The notes beneath the pieces are model-generated. The model worked only from the letters and a program-made list of their open reading frames with translations, was not told the DNA's origin and did not search any database. DNA of 64,000 nucleotides from DATJGR01 sp963780795 (GTDB taxonomy: Bacteria; Pseudomonadota; Gammaproteobacteria; Pseudomonadales; Azotimanducaceae): assembly GCA_963780795.1 (NCBI GenBank), contig CAWADH010000008.1, positions 620,001 through 684,000 on the forward strand. The letters run 5' to 3'. The position numbers and the translations under genes are program-made. Below, piece after piece: positions 9,720-18,729 of this stretch. Position 1 is the stretch's first letter; every line of letters starts with the position of its first letter.

Positions 9720-10652
9720 ATGTTGCGTTATACGATCAGGCGGTTGCTCCAGGGCATCATTACGGTGTGGTTCATCGCGACGGCCACGTTCGTCGCGATG
9801 CACTCGGTGCCCGGCGATCCGCTCATTCAGAACAAAGCCGTAACCGCGCAGATCCGCAAGAACCTCGAAATCAAATACGGCCTCGACAAGCCGATCACAC
9901 AACAGTATCTGATCTACATGGGCAACATGCTGAAGGGCGACTTCGGCATTTCGTTCACGCAGCAGAACCGCAGCGTCAACGACATCATCGTCAAACATTT
10001 TCCCGTGTCTGCGACGCTCGGCATCCTCGCGGTCGTATTCGCGGCCATCGGCGGCATCTTGTGGGGCGCGCTGACGGCGCTATACCGCAACCGCTTGCCG
10101 GACATCGTAATCATGTTTCTCGTGATCCTTGGCATCTCGGTGCCCAGCTTCGTGTTCGCCGCCTTGGGGCAACTTGCGCTGGTGCATCTGAACGCGCTAG
10201 CCGGCCGCACGCTGTTGCCGGTGGCCGGATGGGGCACCGTGTCGCACATGATCGTTCCATCGATCGTGCTCGGTCTCGGCACCATGGCCTTTCTGACCCG
10301 GCTGATGCGATCGTCGATGCTCGAGATCGTCAACGCCGATTACGTACGCACCGCGAAAGCCAAGGGACTGCCGATCACGCGGATCTTTCTGAAGCACGAA
10401 CTGCGCAACGCGGTACTGCCGGTGATCACCGTACTCGGCCCTGCCATCGCCGCGATCACGACCGGCGGTTTCGTCGTGGAGCTGGTGTTCGCGATTCCCG
10501 GTCTCGGGCGCTACTTCGTCCAAGCGGTACAACAACTCGACTACACCGTGATCATGGGAACAACGGTGTTCTACGGCGCATTCCTCGTGCTGATGGTGAT
10601 CGTCGTCGATCTGCTTTACGGCATCGTCGACCCTCGCGTAAGACTCGAATGA
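9720..10652 (+). CDS. oppB: Peptide ABC transporter permease, OppB/DppB type
   Basis: A 310-residue inner-membrane permease with about six transmembrane helices. It opens with MLRYTIRRLLQ, has an ARGxxxx-like Opp signature (GDPL, KYGLDKP) in the first periplasmic loop, and the EAA coupling loop TAKAKGLPITRIFLKHELRNA, which docks on the ATPases. Length is normal. The stop overlaps the oppC ATG (10649-10652). It forms the heterodimeric channel with OppC. Confidence 0.95.
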   Translation: MLRYTIRRLLQGIITVWFIATATFVAMHSVPGDPLIQNKAVTAQIRKNLEIKYGLDKPITQQYLIYMGNMLKGDFGISFTQQNRSVNDIIVKHFPVSATLGILAVVFAAIGGILWGALTALYRNRLPDIVIMFLVILGISVPSFVFAALGQLALVHLNALAGRTLLPVAGWGTVSHMIVPSIVLGLGTMAFLTRLMRSSMLEIVNADYVRTAKAKGLPITRIFLKHELRNAVLPVITVLGPAIAAITTGGFVVELVFAIPGLGRYFVQAVQQLDYTVIMGTTVFYGAFLVLMVIVVDLLYGIVDPRVRLE

Positions 10653-12055
10653 GCATGTCCGAAGGCAGCCTGCAGACGAACGCATTCGAGCCGGTGACCG
10701 CGGAGCGCCGCGTACAGCAGCTTACGCGACCCTCGCTGTCGTACTGGCAGGATGCGTGGCTGCGCCTCAAACGCAATCGCCGCGCGCTGGCGTCGCTGTA
10801 CATCATCGTCGCGCTGCTGCTGTTCACCACCGTCGGCCCCGTCGTGTGGCCCATCGACCCTGCGAGCCAGGACGTCGACCAGGTGAGTCAGACGCCGTGG
10901 GCGGCTCGAACCGCGGTCGTCGTTGCGCCGTACCAGCCATGGGAAGATGCGGCGCTCGCCGCGGCGACGGCTTCGAAACCCCTGTCTTCGCAACCCTTGT
11001 CGCTGGAGTTGGCAGAACCTGCAAACACGCAAAGCGTGCGTCTGATCTGGACGGCCGATCCACAGGCGACCGGCTATCTGATCTATCGCAACATCATGCT
11101 GCCGGGACCCGAGCACGACTTAGGGCTTCCGTTGGGCGAGATCGTCGATCCTACTCAGACGCGCTTCGAGGATCGTCTCGACCTCGACCCGATGCGCTAC
11201 TACTACTCCGTGGTTCCGCTCGACGCCGACGGTGTGGAGATGGCGCCGGGTCCACCGCTGGCCGTCGACGTAACGCGCGTGATCACCGAGGAACTCGCCA
11301 TCGCTCGGGGGTTGGTGCCGCCCGCTACGCATCTCGCCGAGGGCGACGCCGTGCGGCTCGCGCTACACCCGTTCGGCACCGATTACCTCGGCCGCGATCT
11401 GCTGGCAAGGTTGATGTACGGCGCACGCGTATCGTTGTTCATCGGAATCGTTGCGCCGTTCTTCTTCGTGCTGATCGGCATTCTCTACGGCAGCACCGCA
11501 GGCTTTCTCGGCGGCCCCGTCGATTCGTTGCTCATGCGGTTCGCCGACTTCGTGATTGCGCTGCCGTTCCTGCTGTTCATGATCCTGTTCAAGATCGCCT
11601 TCGGAATCGGACCCGGGGAGAGCGGCATCGTGCCGTTGTTGGTGGCGCTGGTCGTGCTCAGCTGGCCCGGTACGGCGCGGCTCGTGCGCGGACAGATCCT
11701 GCAGATCCGTGAGGAGGCCTACATCGCTGCATCGCGCCTGCTCGGTGCGAAAACGCGATATCTGATCCTGCGCCACATGATTCCGAATACGCTCGGCGTC
11801 ATCCTCGTAACGCTCACGTTCGCGGTACCGAGCGCAATTTTCACCGAGGCGTTCCTGTCGTTCATCGGCATGGGTGTCGCACCACCGACGCCGTCATGGG
11901 GCAGCATGTGCAACGACGGTCTGAAGACGATGCTGACGCATCCGCACGAGCTGATCTTTCCTGCGTTGTTCATTTCGATTGCCGTGCTCGCGTTCAATCT
12001 TCTCGGCGATGGACTGCGCGATGCGCTCGACGCCCGGATGAGGAGCCGTGAATGA
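10649..12055 (+). CDS. oppC: Peptide ABC transporter permease, OppC type, with inserted fibronectin-III-like domain
   Basis: A 468-residue permease, some 160-170 residues longer than a usual OppC (about 300). The N-terminal cytoplasmic part and TM1 (about 48-68) are followed by a large extracytoplasmic insert (about 70-240) before the usual HPFGTDYLGRD segment. The core permease follows with its EAA loop (EEAYIAASRLLGAKTRYLILRH is the region at 11714-11779). Inside the insert, residues about 115-210 look like a fibronectin type III beta-sandwich: SVRLIWTADPQATGYLIYR near the start and RYYYSVVPLDADG near the end. The ATG at 10649 overlaps the oppB stop, and the stop overlaps the next mini-ORF. 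Permease identity is certain; the FN3 assignment is by pattern. Confidence 0.93.
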   Translation: MSMSEGSLQTNAFEPVTAERRVQQLTRPSLSYWQDAWLRLKRNRRALASLYIIVALLLFTTVGPVVWPIDPASQDVDQVSQTPWAARTAVVVAPYQPWEDAALAAATASKPLSSQPLSLELAEPANTQSVRLIWTADPQATGYLIYRNIMLPGPEHDLGLPLGEIVDPTQTRFEDRLDLDPMRYYYSVVPLDADGVEMAPGPPLAVDVTRVITEELAIARGLVPPATHLAEGDAVRLALHPFGTDYLGRDLLARLMYGARVSLFIGIVAPFFFVLIGILYGSTAGFLGGPVDSLLMRFADFVIALPFLLFMILFKIAFGIGPGESGIVPLLVALVVLSWPGTARLVRGQILQIREEAYIAASRLLGAKTRYLILRHMIPNTLGVILVTLTFAVPSAIFTEAFLSFIGMGVAPPTPSWGSMCNDGLKTMLTHPHELIFPALFISIAVLAFNLLGDGLRDALDARMRSRE

Positions 12056-12096
12056 GCGCTCCGCTCCGCGATTCGCTCGAGTGGAGCCGCGAATGA
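12052..12096 (+). CDS. Fourteen-codon mini-ORF bridging oppC and oppD
   Basis: ATG at 12052 overlaps the oppC stop (ATGA 12052-12055) and has GAGGAG six nt upstream. It encodes MSAPLRDSLEWSRE, and its TGA (12094-12096) overlaps the oppD ATG (ATGA 12093-12096). It therefore bridges the intercistronic gap with both ends coupled. The ribosome-site region AGGAGCCGTGAATGA is partly repeated as TGGAGCCGCGAATGA before oppD, which suggests it arose by a small tandem duplication of the junction. Confidence 0.35.
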   Translation: MSAPLRDSLEWSRE

Positions 12097-13130
12097 CGAC
12101 TCCACTGCTCGAAGTCACCGATCTGCACGTCGAATTCGACACGTACGGCGGTACCGTGCACGCGGTCCGCGGTGCGACGTTCAGCGTCGAAGCCGGCGAA
12201 ACGCTGGCGATCGTCGGCGAGTCGGGTTGCGGCAAATCAGTCACGGTCCAAAGCATCATGGGTCTGATCCCGATGCCGCCCGGCCGCATCACCGCGGGCC
12301 AGGCGTCGCTGCGCGGCTCCGACATCCTGCGGCGCAAACAGATCAACGGCGTCGACATCCGCGGCGCGGAAATCGGCATGATCTTCCAGGATCCGATGAC
12401 GTCGCTGAATCCGACGATGACGATCGGCGACCAGATCGCCGAAACGTTGATTGTGCACCGCGGATTCTCGAAGAAGCAGGCGTCCGACCGCGCCATTGAA
12501 CTGCTGTCGGCAACGCGGATCCCCGATGCCGCGAAGCGCGCGCGCCAGTACCCGTTCGAGTTTTCCGGCGGCATGCTGCAACGATCGATGATCGCAATGG
12601 CCATCGCGTGCGAGCCGGCTATCCTGATCGCCGACGAGCCGACCACCGCGCTCGACGTGACCATTCAGGCGCAGATCCTCGATCTGATGCAGGAAATCCA
12701 GCGTCAGAACGGCATGGCAATCATCTTGATCACGCACGATCTCGGCGTGGTTGCACGCATGGCGGACCACGTGAACGTGATGTACGCCGGCGAGATCGTG
12801 GAGCGCGGCACCGCGCACGACATCTTCTATCGATCGGCGCATCCCTACACATTGGGCTTGCGCGACGCGATGCCTTCGAGCACTTCGAGTCGCGCGCATC
12901 GGCTGCAACCGATCGACGGCAGCCCACCGGATCTCTTTTCGCCGCCGGTCGGGTGCGGTTACTTCGCGCGCTGTCCGCATGCGATGCAGGTCTGCCGCAC
13001 CGAACGGCCGCCGCCGTTCACCGTGGACGCAGGTCATGCATCCCGCTGCTGGCTGCAACACGAAGCCGCGCATCGGAATATTGATCGGCTTCACGTCGCC
13101 TCGTATACACCCGTTACATCAACGTCATGA
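12093..13130 (+). CDS. oppD: Peptide ABC transporter ATP-binding protein, OppD/DppD type
   Basis: A 345-residue ATPase energising peptide import. Walker A is GESGCGKS (42-49), the Q-loop lies in MIFQDPMTSLNP, the signature is FSGGM (157-161) and Walker B is LIADEP with Asp181 and Glu182. The C-terminal oligopeptide-transporter domain with its Cys-rich CGYFARCPHAMQVC segment is present. ATG 12093 is preferred over the in-frame GTG at 12048 because TGGAG precedes it by 7 nt and the extra 15 residues are not conserved-looking. The stop overlaps the oppF start. Confidence 0.95.
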   Translation: MTTPLLEVTDLHVEFDTYGGTVHAVRGATFSVEAGETLAIVGESGCGKSVTVQSIMGLIPMPPGRITAGQASLRGSDILRRKQINGVDIRGAEIGMIFQDPMTSLNPTMTIGDQIAETLIVHRGFSKKQASDRAIELLSATRIPDAAKRARQYPFEFSGGMLQRSMIAMAIACEPAILIADEPTTALDVTIQAQILDLMQEIQRQNGMAIILITHDLGVVARMADHVNVMYAGEIVERGTAHDIFYRSAHPYTLGLRDAMPSSTSSRAHRLQPIDGSPPDLFSPPVGCGYFARCPHAMQVCRTERPPPFTVDAGHASRCWLQHEAAHRNIDRLHVASYTPVTSTS

Positions 13131-14089
13131 ACGTGCTGGTCAGCGCCGACAAACTGACCAAGCAGTTTCCGATCGGCGGCGGTCAGGTCGTACACGCGCT
13201 CGACGAGGTTTCGCTCACGATTGCCGAGCGCGAAGTGGTGGGACTGGTAGGCGAGAGCGGCTCGGGGAAATCGACGTTCGGCAAGACGCTGATCGGTCTG
13301 CACGACAAAACGCGCGGTACGGTCGTCTATCGCGGCGAAACGCTGCCGCAGAAATACACACCACCCGATTTTCGGCGCCACGCCAAGCGCATGCAGATGA
13401 TCTTTCAGGATCCGTATTCGTCGTTGAACCCACGCATGACGGTGGGCGAAATCATCGGTGAAGGACTGAGGCTGCACGGTCGGACGACGAACGTCGATAT
13501 CCGCGATCGCGTGGCCGACTGGCTGCGTCGCGTCGGTCTCGAACCGGACCACATGTCGCGCTATCCGCACGAGTTTTCCGGCGGACAGCGGCAGCGCATC
13601 GGCATTGCGCGCGCGTTGATCCTCGAACCCGAGTTCGTCGTCTGCGACGAGCCGATCTCCGCGCTCGACGTGTCCGTGCAGGCGCAGGTGGTGAACCTGC
13701 TCGACGAGCTGAAATCGTCGATGGGTCTCACGCTGCTGTTTATCGCGCACGACCTGTCGATGGTGCGCTACGTTTCCGACCGGATGGCGGTGATGTACCT
13801 CGGCTCTCTGATCGAGATCGGCCCGGCGGATCGGGTGTTCTACGATCCGCAGCATCCCTATTCGCAATTGCTGGTCGGCTCCAACCCGGAACCCGATCCG
13901 ATCGCCGAGCGGGCGCGCAGCAGCGCAGAGATCATCGGCGAAATCCCCTCACCTGTGAACATTCCACCGGGTTGCCGGTTCGCCAACAGATGTCCTAAGG
14001 TGATGGACGTGTGTCGCGCCGTACGCCCGCCGTTGAAGCCGCTGCACGGCGACGCAGAACGGCTCGTCGCCTGTCACCTCTACGATTGA
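13127..14089 (+). CDS. oppF: Peptide ABC transporter ATP-binding protein, OppF/DppF type
   Basis: A 320-residue second ATPase of the transporter. Walker A is GESGSGKS (42-49), the signature FSGGQRQRIGIARAL, and Walker B has Asp174 and Glu175 in CDEPISALD. The C-terminal domain includes CRFANRCPKVMDVC. ATG overlaps the oppD stop (ATGA 13127-13130), completing an oppABCDF operon. It converges on the kinase gene 7 nt downstream, leaving no space for a separate terminator. Confidence 0.95.
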   Translation: MNVLVSADKLTKQFPIGGGQVVHALDEVSLTIAEREVVGLVGESGSGKSTFGKTLIGLHDKTRGTVVYRGETLPQKYTPPDFRRHAKRMQMIFQDPYSSLNPRMTVGEIIGEGLRLHGRTTNVDIRDRVADWLRRVGLEPDHMSRYPHEFSGGQRQRIGIARALILEPEFVVCDEPISALDVSVQAQVVNLLDELKSSMGLTLLFIAHDLSMVRYVSDRMAVMYLGSLIEIGPADRVFYDPQHPYSQLLVGSNPEPDPIAERARSSAEIIGEIPSPVNIPPGCRFANRCPKVMDVCRAVRPPLKPLHGDAERLVACHLYD

Positions 14090-14096
14090 ACGACGG

Positions 14097-14774
14097 TCAG
14101 CGCCTCAACCGCTGCAACAGACCCGGAAATGCGTGAGCGTCGTATGCGCTGACCAGCGCATCCAGATCGGCGTCCGTCATGAACGGCGCGTGCCGAACCA
14201 AGCGCGCAATGTCGCGTATCGCCGCCGAGGCTCTGAACACTACCCGGCGCGTCTTCTCGAGATCGATCAGCCAGACCCGGCGCGAACCAACCTCCACCAG
14301 CACGTGTTTCGGATACACGGCACCATGCATCAGTCGCGCGGAATGCAGTTTCGCCAGCGTTTTCCCTATGTTTTCGAACAGGTCGCGGCGCTCTTCCGCG
14401 CCGAGTGAAAGCAGGCTGTTCTCGAGATCCACCACCCCGTCGATCTCCCGGAGCACCAGTAGCGCGCGGTCGTCGGACGCTTCCCGATACAACACCACTT
14501 CCGGCACGTTCACGCCGAGCGCGCCCGCCTGAGCGATGAAGCGCACTTCGCGCCGCAGCGTCGGCGTGCGTCGAAACGCGTTCCACGCCGGACGGCAGAA
14601 GAACGCCTTCTGACATTTCACGTAAACGCGACCCGTAATACCCAGTTCGGGCCAGGCGCTCGTATCGGCCAAACCGACCCTGCTCGTTCCATTGCCGCGG
14701 CGATTCGGCTCGTCGAGCCAGTGGAGATCGCGCTGCCACAACGAATCGAAGTCGGCCGCTGCTCCGGCGGGCAT
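14097..14774 (-). CDS. Lipopolysaccharide kinase (WaaP/InaA-like) family protein
   Basis: A 225-residue protein kinase-like fold of the Kdo/WaaP/InaA family, whose characterised members phosphorylate LPS core sugars on the cytoplasmic side. Visible features are the conserved Lys region YVKCQKAFF, the Glu/alphaC region TLRREVRF, the hinge around LLVLREIDG, a degenerate catalytic loop HGAVYPKHVL and a DFG-like VWLIDLEKTR. The catalytic-loop Asp (HRD/HGD) is Ala here, which may mean weak or lost kinase activity; some InaA-like members share this. The start at 14774 avoids overlap with the divergent methyltransferase. An in-frame ATG at 14840 would overlap it by 25 nt. No LPS core genes are adjacent. 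Confidence 0.7.
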   Translation of the reverse strand: MPAGAAADFDSLWQRDLHWLDEPNRRGNGTSRVGLADTSAWPELGITGRVYVKCQKAFFCRPAWNAFRRTPTLRREVRFIAQAGALGVNVPEVVLYREASDDRALLVLREIDGVVDLENSLLSLGAEERRDLFENIGKTLAKLHSARLMHGAVYPKHVLVEVGSRRVWLIDLEKTRRVVFRASAAIRDIARLVRHAPFMTDADLDALVSAYDAHAFPGLLQRLRR

Positions 14775-14815
14775 TTCGTGTTTCAATTCGTCCGCCTCAT
14801 ACCGATCCCTGTCCC

Positions 14816-15463
14816 ATGCGCAGCCGCTTCGCCGACACATTCAATCACGACGCCGATGCGCCGGACTACGATGTCGACGTGGAGAACGAGGCGCATCCGG
14901 TGCGCGCGGGTTACGCGGAACTGTTGGCGTGGGTGACACGCAGCGCGAGCATCGATGCACATCACGACGTGCTCGAACTCGGCGCCGGCACCGGCAACCT
15001 CACACGATTGCTACCACCGGCGCACCGGGTCGTCGCGGTGGACGTATCGACGGCAATGCTCGAGATCGCGGCCACCAAGGTTCGAGGTCCGATCGAGTGG
15101 CGGCGCGACGACCTGCTCGGATGTTTCGACGGACGCAGCGATCGATTCGACCGCTTCGTGTCTACCTACGCGATACACCACCTGCTTCCGAGCGAAAAAG
15201 AACTGCTGTTCCAACGGATCCGTCACGCCGCCAATCCCGGTGCCCGAGCCGCGTTCGGAGATCTGATGTTCCAGTCCGAACGCGACCGGCGCGACGCGAT
15301 CGAACGCTACCGCAATGAATGGCCGGACGTAGCGGCCGCAATCGAAGACGAGTTCTTCTGGATCGTCGACGACTGCGTCGCCGCGCTGCAACGTTCCGGG
15401 TTCTCGGTCGCCACGCGTCGTATCAGCGATTTGTCGTGGGGCGTGCTGGCGACGATCGACTGA
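14816..15463 (+). CDS. Class I SAM-dependent methyltransferase
   Basis: A 215-residue YrrT-like methyltransferase. The SAM-binding glycine motif VLELGAGTGN is at about residues 48-57, an acidic motif II at VVAVDVS and motif IV/post at FVSTYAIHHL. The methyl acceptor is not evident. It is transcribed away from the WaaP-like kinase gene and ends 50 nt before the convergent stop of the first TonB receptor; the terminator at 15463-15488 lies between them. Confidence 0.85.
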   Translation: MRSRFADTFNHDADAPDYDVDVENEAHPVRAGYAELLAWVTRSASIDAHHDVLELGAGTGNLTRLLPPAHRVVAVDVSTAMLEIAATKVRGPIEWRRDDLLGCFDGRSDRFDRFVSTYAIHHLLPSEKELLFQRIRHAANPGARAAFGDLMFQSERDRRDAIERYRNEWPDVAAAIEDEFFWIVDDCVAALQRSGFSVATRRISDLSWGVLATID

Positions 15464-15488
15464 AAAAAAAGGGGGGCCGAAGCCCCCC
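15463..15488 (-). terminator. Intrinsic terminator of TonB-dependent receptor gene 1
   Basis: Read on the minus strand: GGGGGGC, a TTCG loop, GCCCCCC, then eight T. It is a near-ideal rho-independent terminator with a stable C(UUCG)G tetraloop, 25 nt after the receptor stop. The run of A on the plus strand means it serves the minus-strand gene. Confidence 0.9.
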
Positions 15489-15513
15489 ATACGAATCGTT
15501 GGTCAGTTGGCGA

Positions 15514-18500
15514 CTATTTCCAGGCGCCGAACTTGTACAGCAGCTCCAGACCATACGTCCGCGGATTCGTGACCGTACCGGTACGACGGAAGTTGTCGGC
15601 TTCGGACAACGCTTCGATCTGACGAATACCGATGTCGTCGAACACGTTGTTGCAGAACGCCGAAACGTTCCAGTTCTCGCCGGACGACAACCACGTAAGA
15701 CGAGTGTCGACGCGGCTGTACGAGGGCGCCTTGTCGGTGCCTTCTTCGAACAGCGAGAAATACACCTTGTCGATCCACGAGTAGTCGGCGAGGAACGTCA
15801 GCGTGCCGCGATCGCCGCCCAACGGAAGAGCGTATTGCGCATAGGCGTCGAACTTCTTCTCCGGTACCCGCAGCATCTGGTTACCCTTGATGTTGAACGG
15901 CGTCGCCAGCGGATCGAACAGCGATCCCGGGCGTTGCGCATTGAACTCGTCGATGACGTCGAAGTCCTCGGTGTATTCGCTGTGCGTGAAGCTCACCGTA
16001 GCGCCCAACGTCATGCGGTCCGTCATCAGCCACAGGACGTCGGTGTCGAAGCCGATCATTTCGGCGCCAGGTACCGCGAACGTGCTGGTCGAGACGCCGC
16101 CGAGCGCCGAGGGGCTCGCCGCCGGCGTATGCACGTGGCTGTAGTCGTAGTAGTAGACGGCGGAGTTGACCTGCATCGTGCCGTCGAGAATCTCGCCCTT
16201 GTAGCCGATCTCATATGCAACGAGGCTTTCGGGCTGGTACTTCGCGTTCGCGCTGAAGTTGCCGAGGTTGAAACCGCCTGCTCGCGTACCGGACGTGACC
16301 GAGAAGTAGATCAGGTCTTTGTCATTCGGCGTCCAGTCGAGGTTGATGCGACCGGTTACCGCGTCGTCCTTGCGATAAAGCTGCCGCCACAACGATTGCG
16401 AGATCGGCACGCCGGTCGTCAGCAGAGTGTTGTAGTTCAGCACCTGACCGTTGGCATCCATTGCGCCAATAGCCTGGTTGACCTGAGCGAGGCTGGGTAC
16501 GCATGCCGCGTTGGGAGTGGCGCAGGGAAACCCTGCCAACGGAATCGGTACCGAACCGAGCTGCCCAACGAACCCCAGCGTCGGAACCGCACCGACCAGC
16601 AGTGCCTGGCCGCCTTCACTCTGATAGAACGCGTTTTCTTCACCGTTTAGCTGGTCACGCGCCCATCGCGCGCCCAACGTCAGCGCGAAGTGCTCGTTGA
16701 ACGTGAAGACGCTCTGCGAATACAGCGCGAATGCTTCGCGCTCCGTACGCGTCTGGTACAACGTGTCCGTGCCGGCCGTCTTGGGTCCGTGCGGAACGTT
16801 CAATTCGTTAGCACCTACCGGATCTCCATCTTTCCGTCCAAAGCAGTATGTGAACGGGTTCGTCGATGCGAGACTCGATGCCAACGGGACGCACGTCGCG
16901 CTGGGCGCGTTGCCGGCGCGAACCAACAAGCCGTCCTGCTTCGCGCTGAAGAGGCCGACTTGCGGATCTGCGCCGATGAAGGCGAGTACACCAACGTTAC
17001 TGGGACTGTAGTCGAAGCCTTGCGTGTACCGGCCGTTCGAGTTCGAGTCGTAGTAATCGCCTCGTTGTGAGATGTCGGCCTTGTAGTAGAACAAGCCAGT
17101 CGTCGTGGTCAGCTGATCGTTCCAGTCGTTGAAGAACTGCAACTCGTGCGAGATGTACTCCGTCTCCTGACTAACGTAGAACTGCTCGTCACCCGAGTAC
17201 AACGTGTTCGCGTCGGTGTTGCTCGTCAGGTCGACGTCCGATGTCCGATCGTAGAAGTAGTCGGTGTATCCGAAGATGTACTTGATCGAGAAGGTGTCGC
17301 TCACGGTCCAGCGGATGTCGGTCGAGTTGGCCTGCTGGTCGAAGTACTCGTCCTGATGACCGCTGGTGTCGGTCGATATGTCGGAACCGCTGAGCGAACC
17401 GAGACCCAACATGTGTTGCCGCGAGTTGTCGGTGCCGAACGCCTTGTTGTTCATGTTCTGCGCGCCGACGCCGGAGAAGTCCACGCCAGGCGTTACACGC
17501 TGCGCTTCGACCTGCTGCCCGGTCACGGGATCGGTGAACGTATAGACCGTGGTCGAACCAGGCTGATTCTGATAGCCGGCCGTCGCGGTTGTGATGCGAC
17601 ATTCGGGGGTCAGACGCGCCGTGTTCGTCTCGACGCCGGTTGGTACCTGGAAGTTGGTGCGACCGCTGGTCAACGTCGGGCACACGGTGTCGTCGACGCG
17701 GCGAAAGCCCCATGCAAACGTCGACGTATTACGCGGATTGTCGGTGGCCGGATCCAGCGCGCCGCCGTCTTCCGTCAGGTTGACGATACCGGCCGCGTCT
17801 GCGCCGCCCATCCGGCGGCGATAGCTACGCTCGTTGCCGCGCGTGTTGAACTCGAGGTTGTCGGATGGCGTCCACTTCAGCGCGAGGGCGTAGTTCTCGT
17901 CGCCGTAGTTGTCCGGATTCTGGTTGCCCGACTTGTCGTCGATGTAACCATCGCGGGTCCGCTTAACGCCGGTCAGGCGCGCCGACAGAATGTTGTCGAT
18001 CAACGGGCCTGACAACATGCCGTACTCTTCCTGGAGGCCGTAGTTGCCGCCGACGACCTTCGCTTCACCTTCGAATTCGTTCGTCGGCTGCTTGTTGATG
18101 AAGTTCACCGCGCCGCCGATCGCGTTACGGCCGTACAAGGTCCCCTGCGGACCGCGCAGTACTTCGATCCGTTCGATGTCGAACAGACCGCCTTCCGTCG
18201 ATGCAATACCGAAGTCTTCCGAGTACACGCCGTTCAGATACGTCGCGATGCCCGGGTCGCCGCCCAGCGCACGGAAGTTACGACCGACACCGCGAATCGC
18301 CATGTCGTACGGCTCGATGACCGCAGCAGGAATGAATTTCTGCAGGTCTTCCTGGTTGCGGATGCCGAAGTCTTCGAGCATCTGGCCGGTGAACGCGGTG
18401 ATCGAAATCGACGTGTCGCTGACCGTCGACTCTTTACGTTCCGCGGTGACCACCACTTCCTCGATCTGGCGTCGGTCCGAAGCGGCTGCAGCCTCTTCGG

Positions 18501-18639
18501 CGGATGCCGCCGGCGCCGCGAAGGCCGCGGCCAGAAACACCGAAAGCCCATAAATGGACGGGCTCGCCACGCGCTGAATGACCCCTTTGCGCGTGTCGGT
18601 ATCGGCGCATGCGCCGATTCGCTTGGAGCGAATTAACAT
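15514..18639 (-). CDS. TonB-dependent outer-membrane receptor, paralogue 1
   Basis: A 1041-residue TonB-dependent receptor that imports an unknown substrate across the outer membrane using the TonB-ExbBD system. It has a long signal sequence (charged n-region about 1-28, hydrophobic core about 29-42, cleavage near Ala47), a TonB box EVVVTA (61-66), a plug with LRGPQGTLYGRNAIGGAVN, then a 22-strand-type barrel. The last residues are FGAWK, with Lys instead of the usual terminal Phe. The start ATG at 18639 is supported by GGGGAG 10 nt upstream and by identical placement in the two paralogues. Promoter and terminator are recognisable. It is closer to paralogue 3 than to paralogue 2. The substrate is not deducible. 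Confidence 0.95.
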   Translation of the reverse strand: MLIRSKRIGACADTDTRKGVIQRVASPSIYGLSVFLAAAFAAPAASAEEAAAASDRRQIEEVVVTAERKESTVSDTSISITAFTGQMLEDFGIRNQEDLQKFIPAAVIEPYDMAIRGVGRNFRALGGDPGIATYLNGVYSEDFGIASTEGGLFDIERIEVLRGPQGTLYGRNAIGGAVNFINKQPTNEFEGEAKVVGGNYGLQEEYGMLSGPLIDNILSARLTGVKRTRDGYIDDKSGNQNPDNYGDENYALALKWTPSDNLEFNTRGNERSYRRRMGGADAAGIVNLTEDGGALDPATDNPRNTSTFAWGFRRVDDTVCPTLTSGRTNFQVPTGVETNTARLTPECRITTATAGYQNQPGSTTVYTFTDPVTGQQVEAQRVTPGVDFSGVGAQNMNNKAFGTDNSRQHMLGLGSLSGSDISTDTSGHQDEYFDQQANSTDIRWTVSDTFSIKYIFGYTDYFYDRTSDVDLTSNTDANTLYSGDEQFYVSQETEYISHELQFFNDWNDQLTTTTGLFYYKADISQRGDYYDSNSNGRYTQGFDYSPSNVGVLAFIGADPQVGLFSAKQDGLLVRAGNAPSATCVPLASSLASTNPFTYCFGRKDGDPVGANELNVPHGPKTAGTDTLYQTRTEREAFALYSQSVFTFNEHFALTLGARWARDQLNGEENAFYQSEGGQALLVGAVPTLGFVGQLGSVPIPLAGFPCATPNAACVPSLAQVNQAIGAMDANGQVLNYNTLLTTGVPISQSLWRQLYRKDDAVTGRINLDWTPNDKDLIYFSVTSGTRAGGFNLGNFSANAKYQPESLVAYEIGYKGEILDGTMQVNSAVYYYDYSHVHTPAASPSALGGVSTSTFAVPGAEMIGFDTDVLWLMTDRMTLGATVSFTHSEYTEDFDVIDEFNAQRPGSLFDPLATPFNIKGNQMLRVPEKKFDAYAQYALPLGGDRGTLTFLADYSWIDKVYFSLFEEGTDKAPSYSRVDTRLTWLSSGENWNVSAFCNNVFDDIGIRQIEALSEADNFRRTGTVTNPRTYGLELLYKFGAWK

Positions 18640-18729
18640 TGATTGACTCCCCGTTGAAATGAAACCTACCAGTGCTGCGGAACTGCGGTACCAAGTAGGA
18701 GATGGCCACGCGGGGCCATCCACGCGGGT

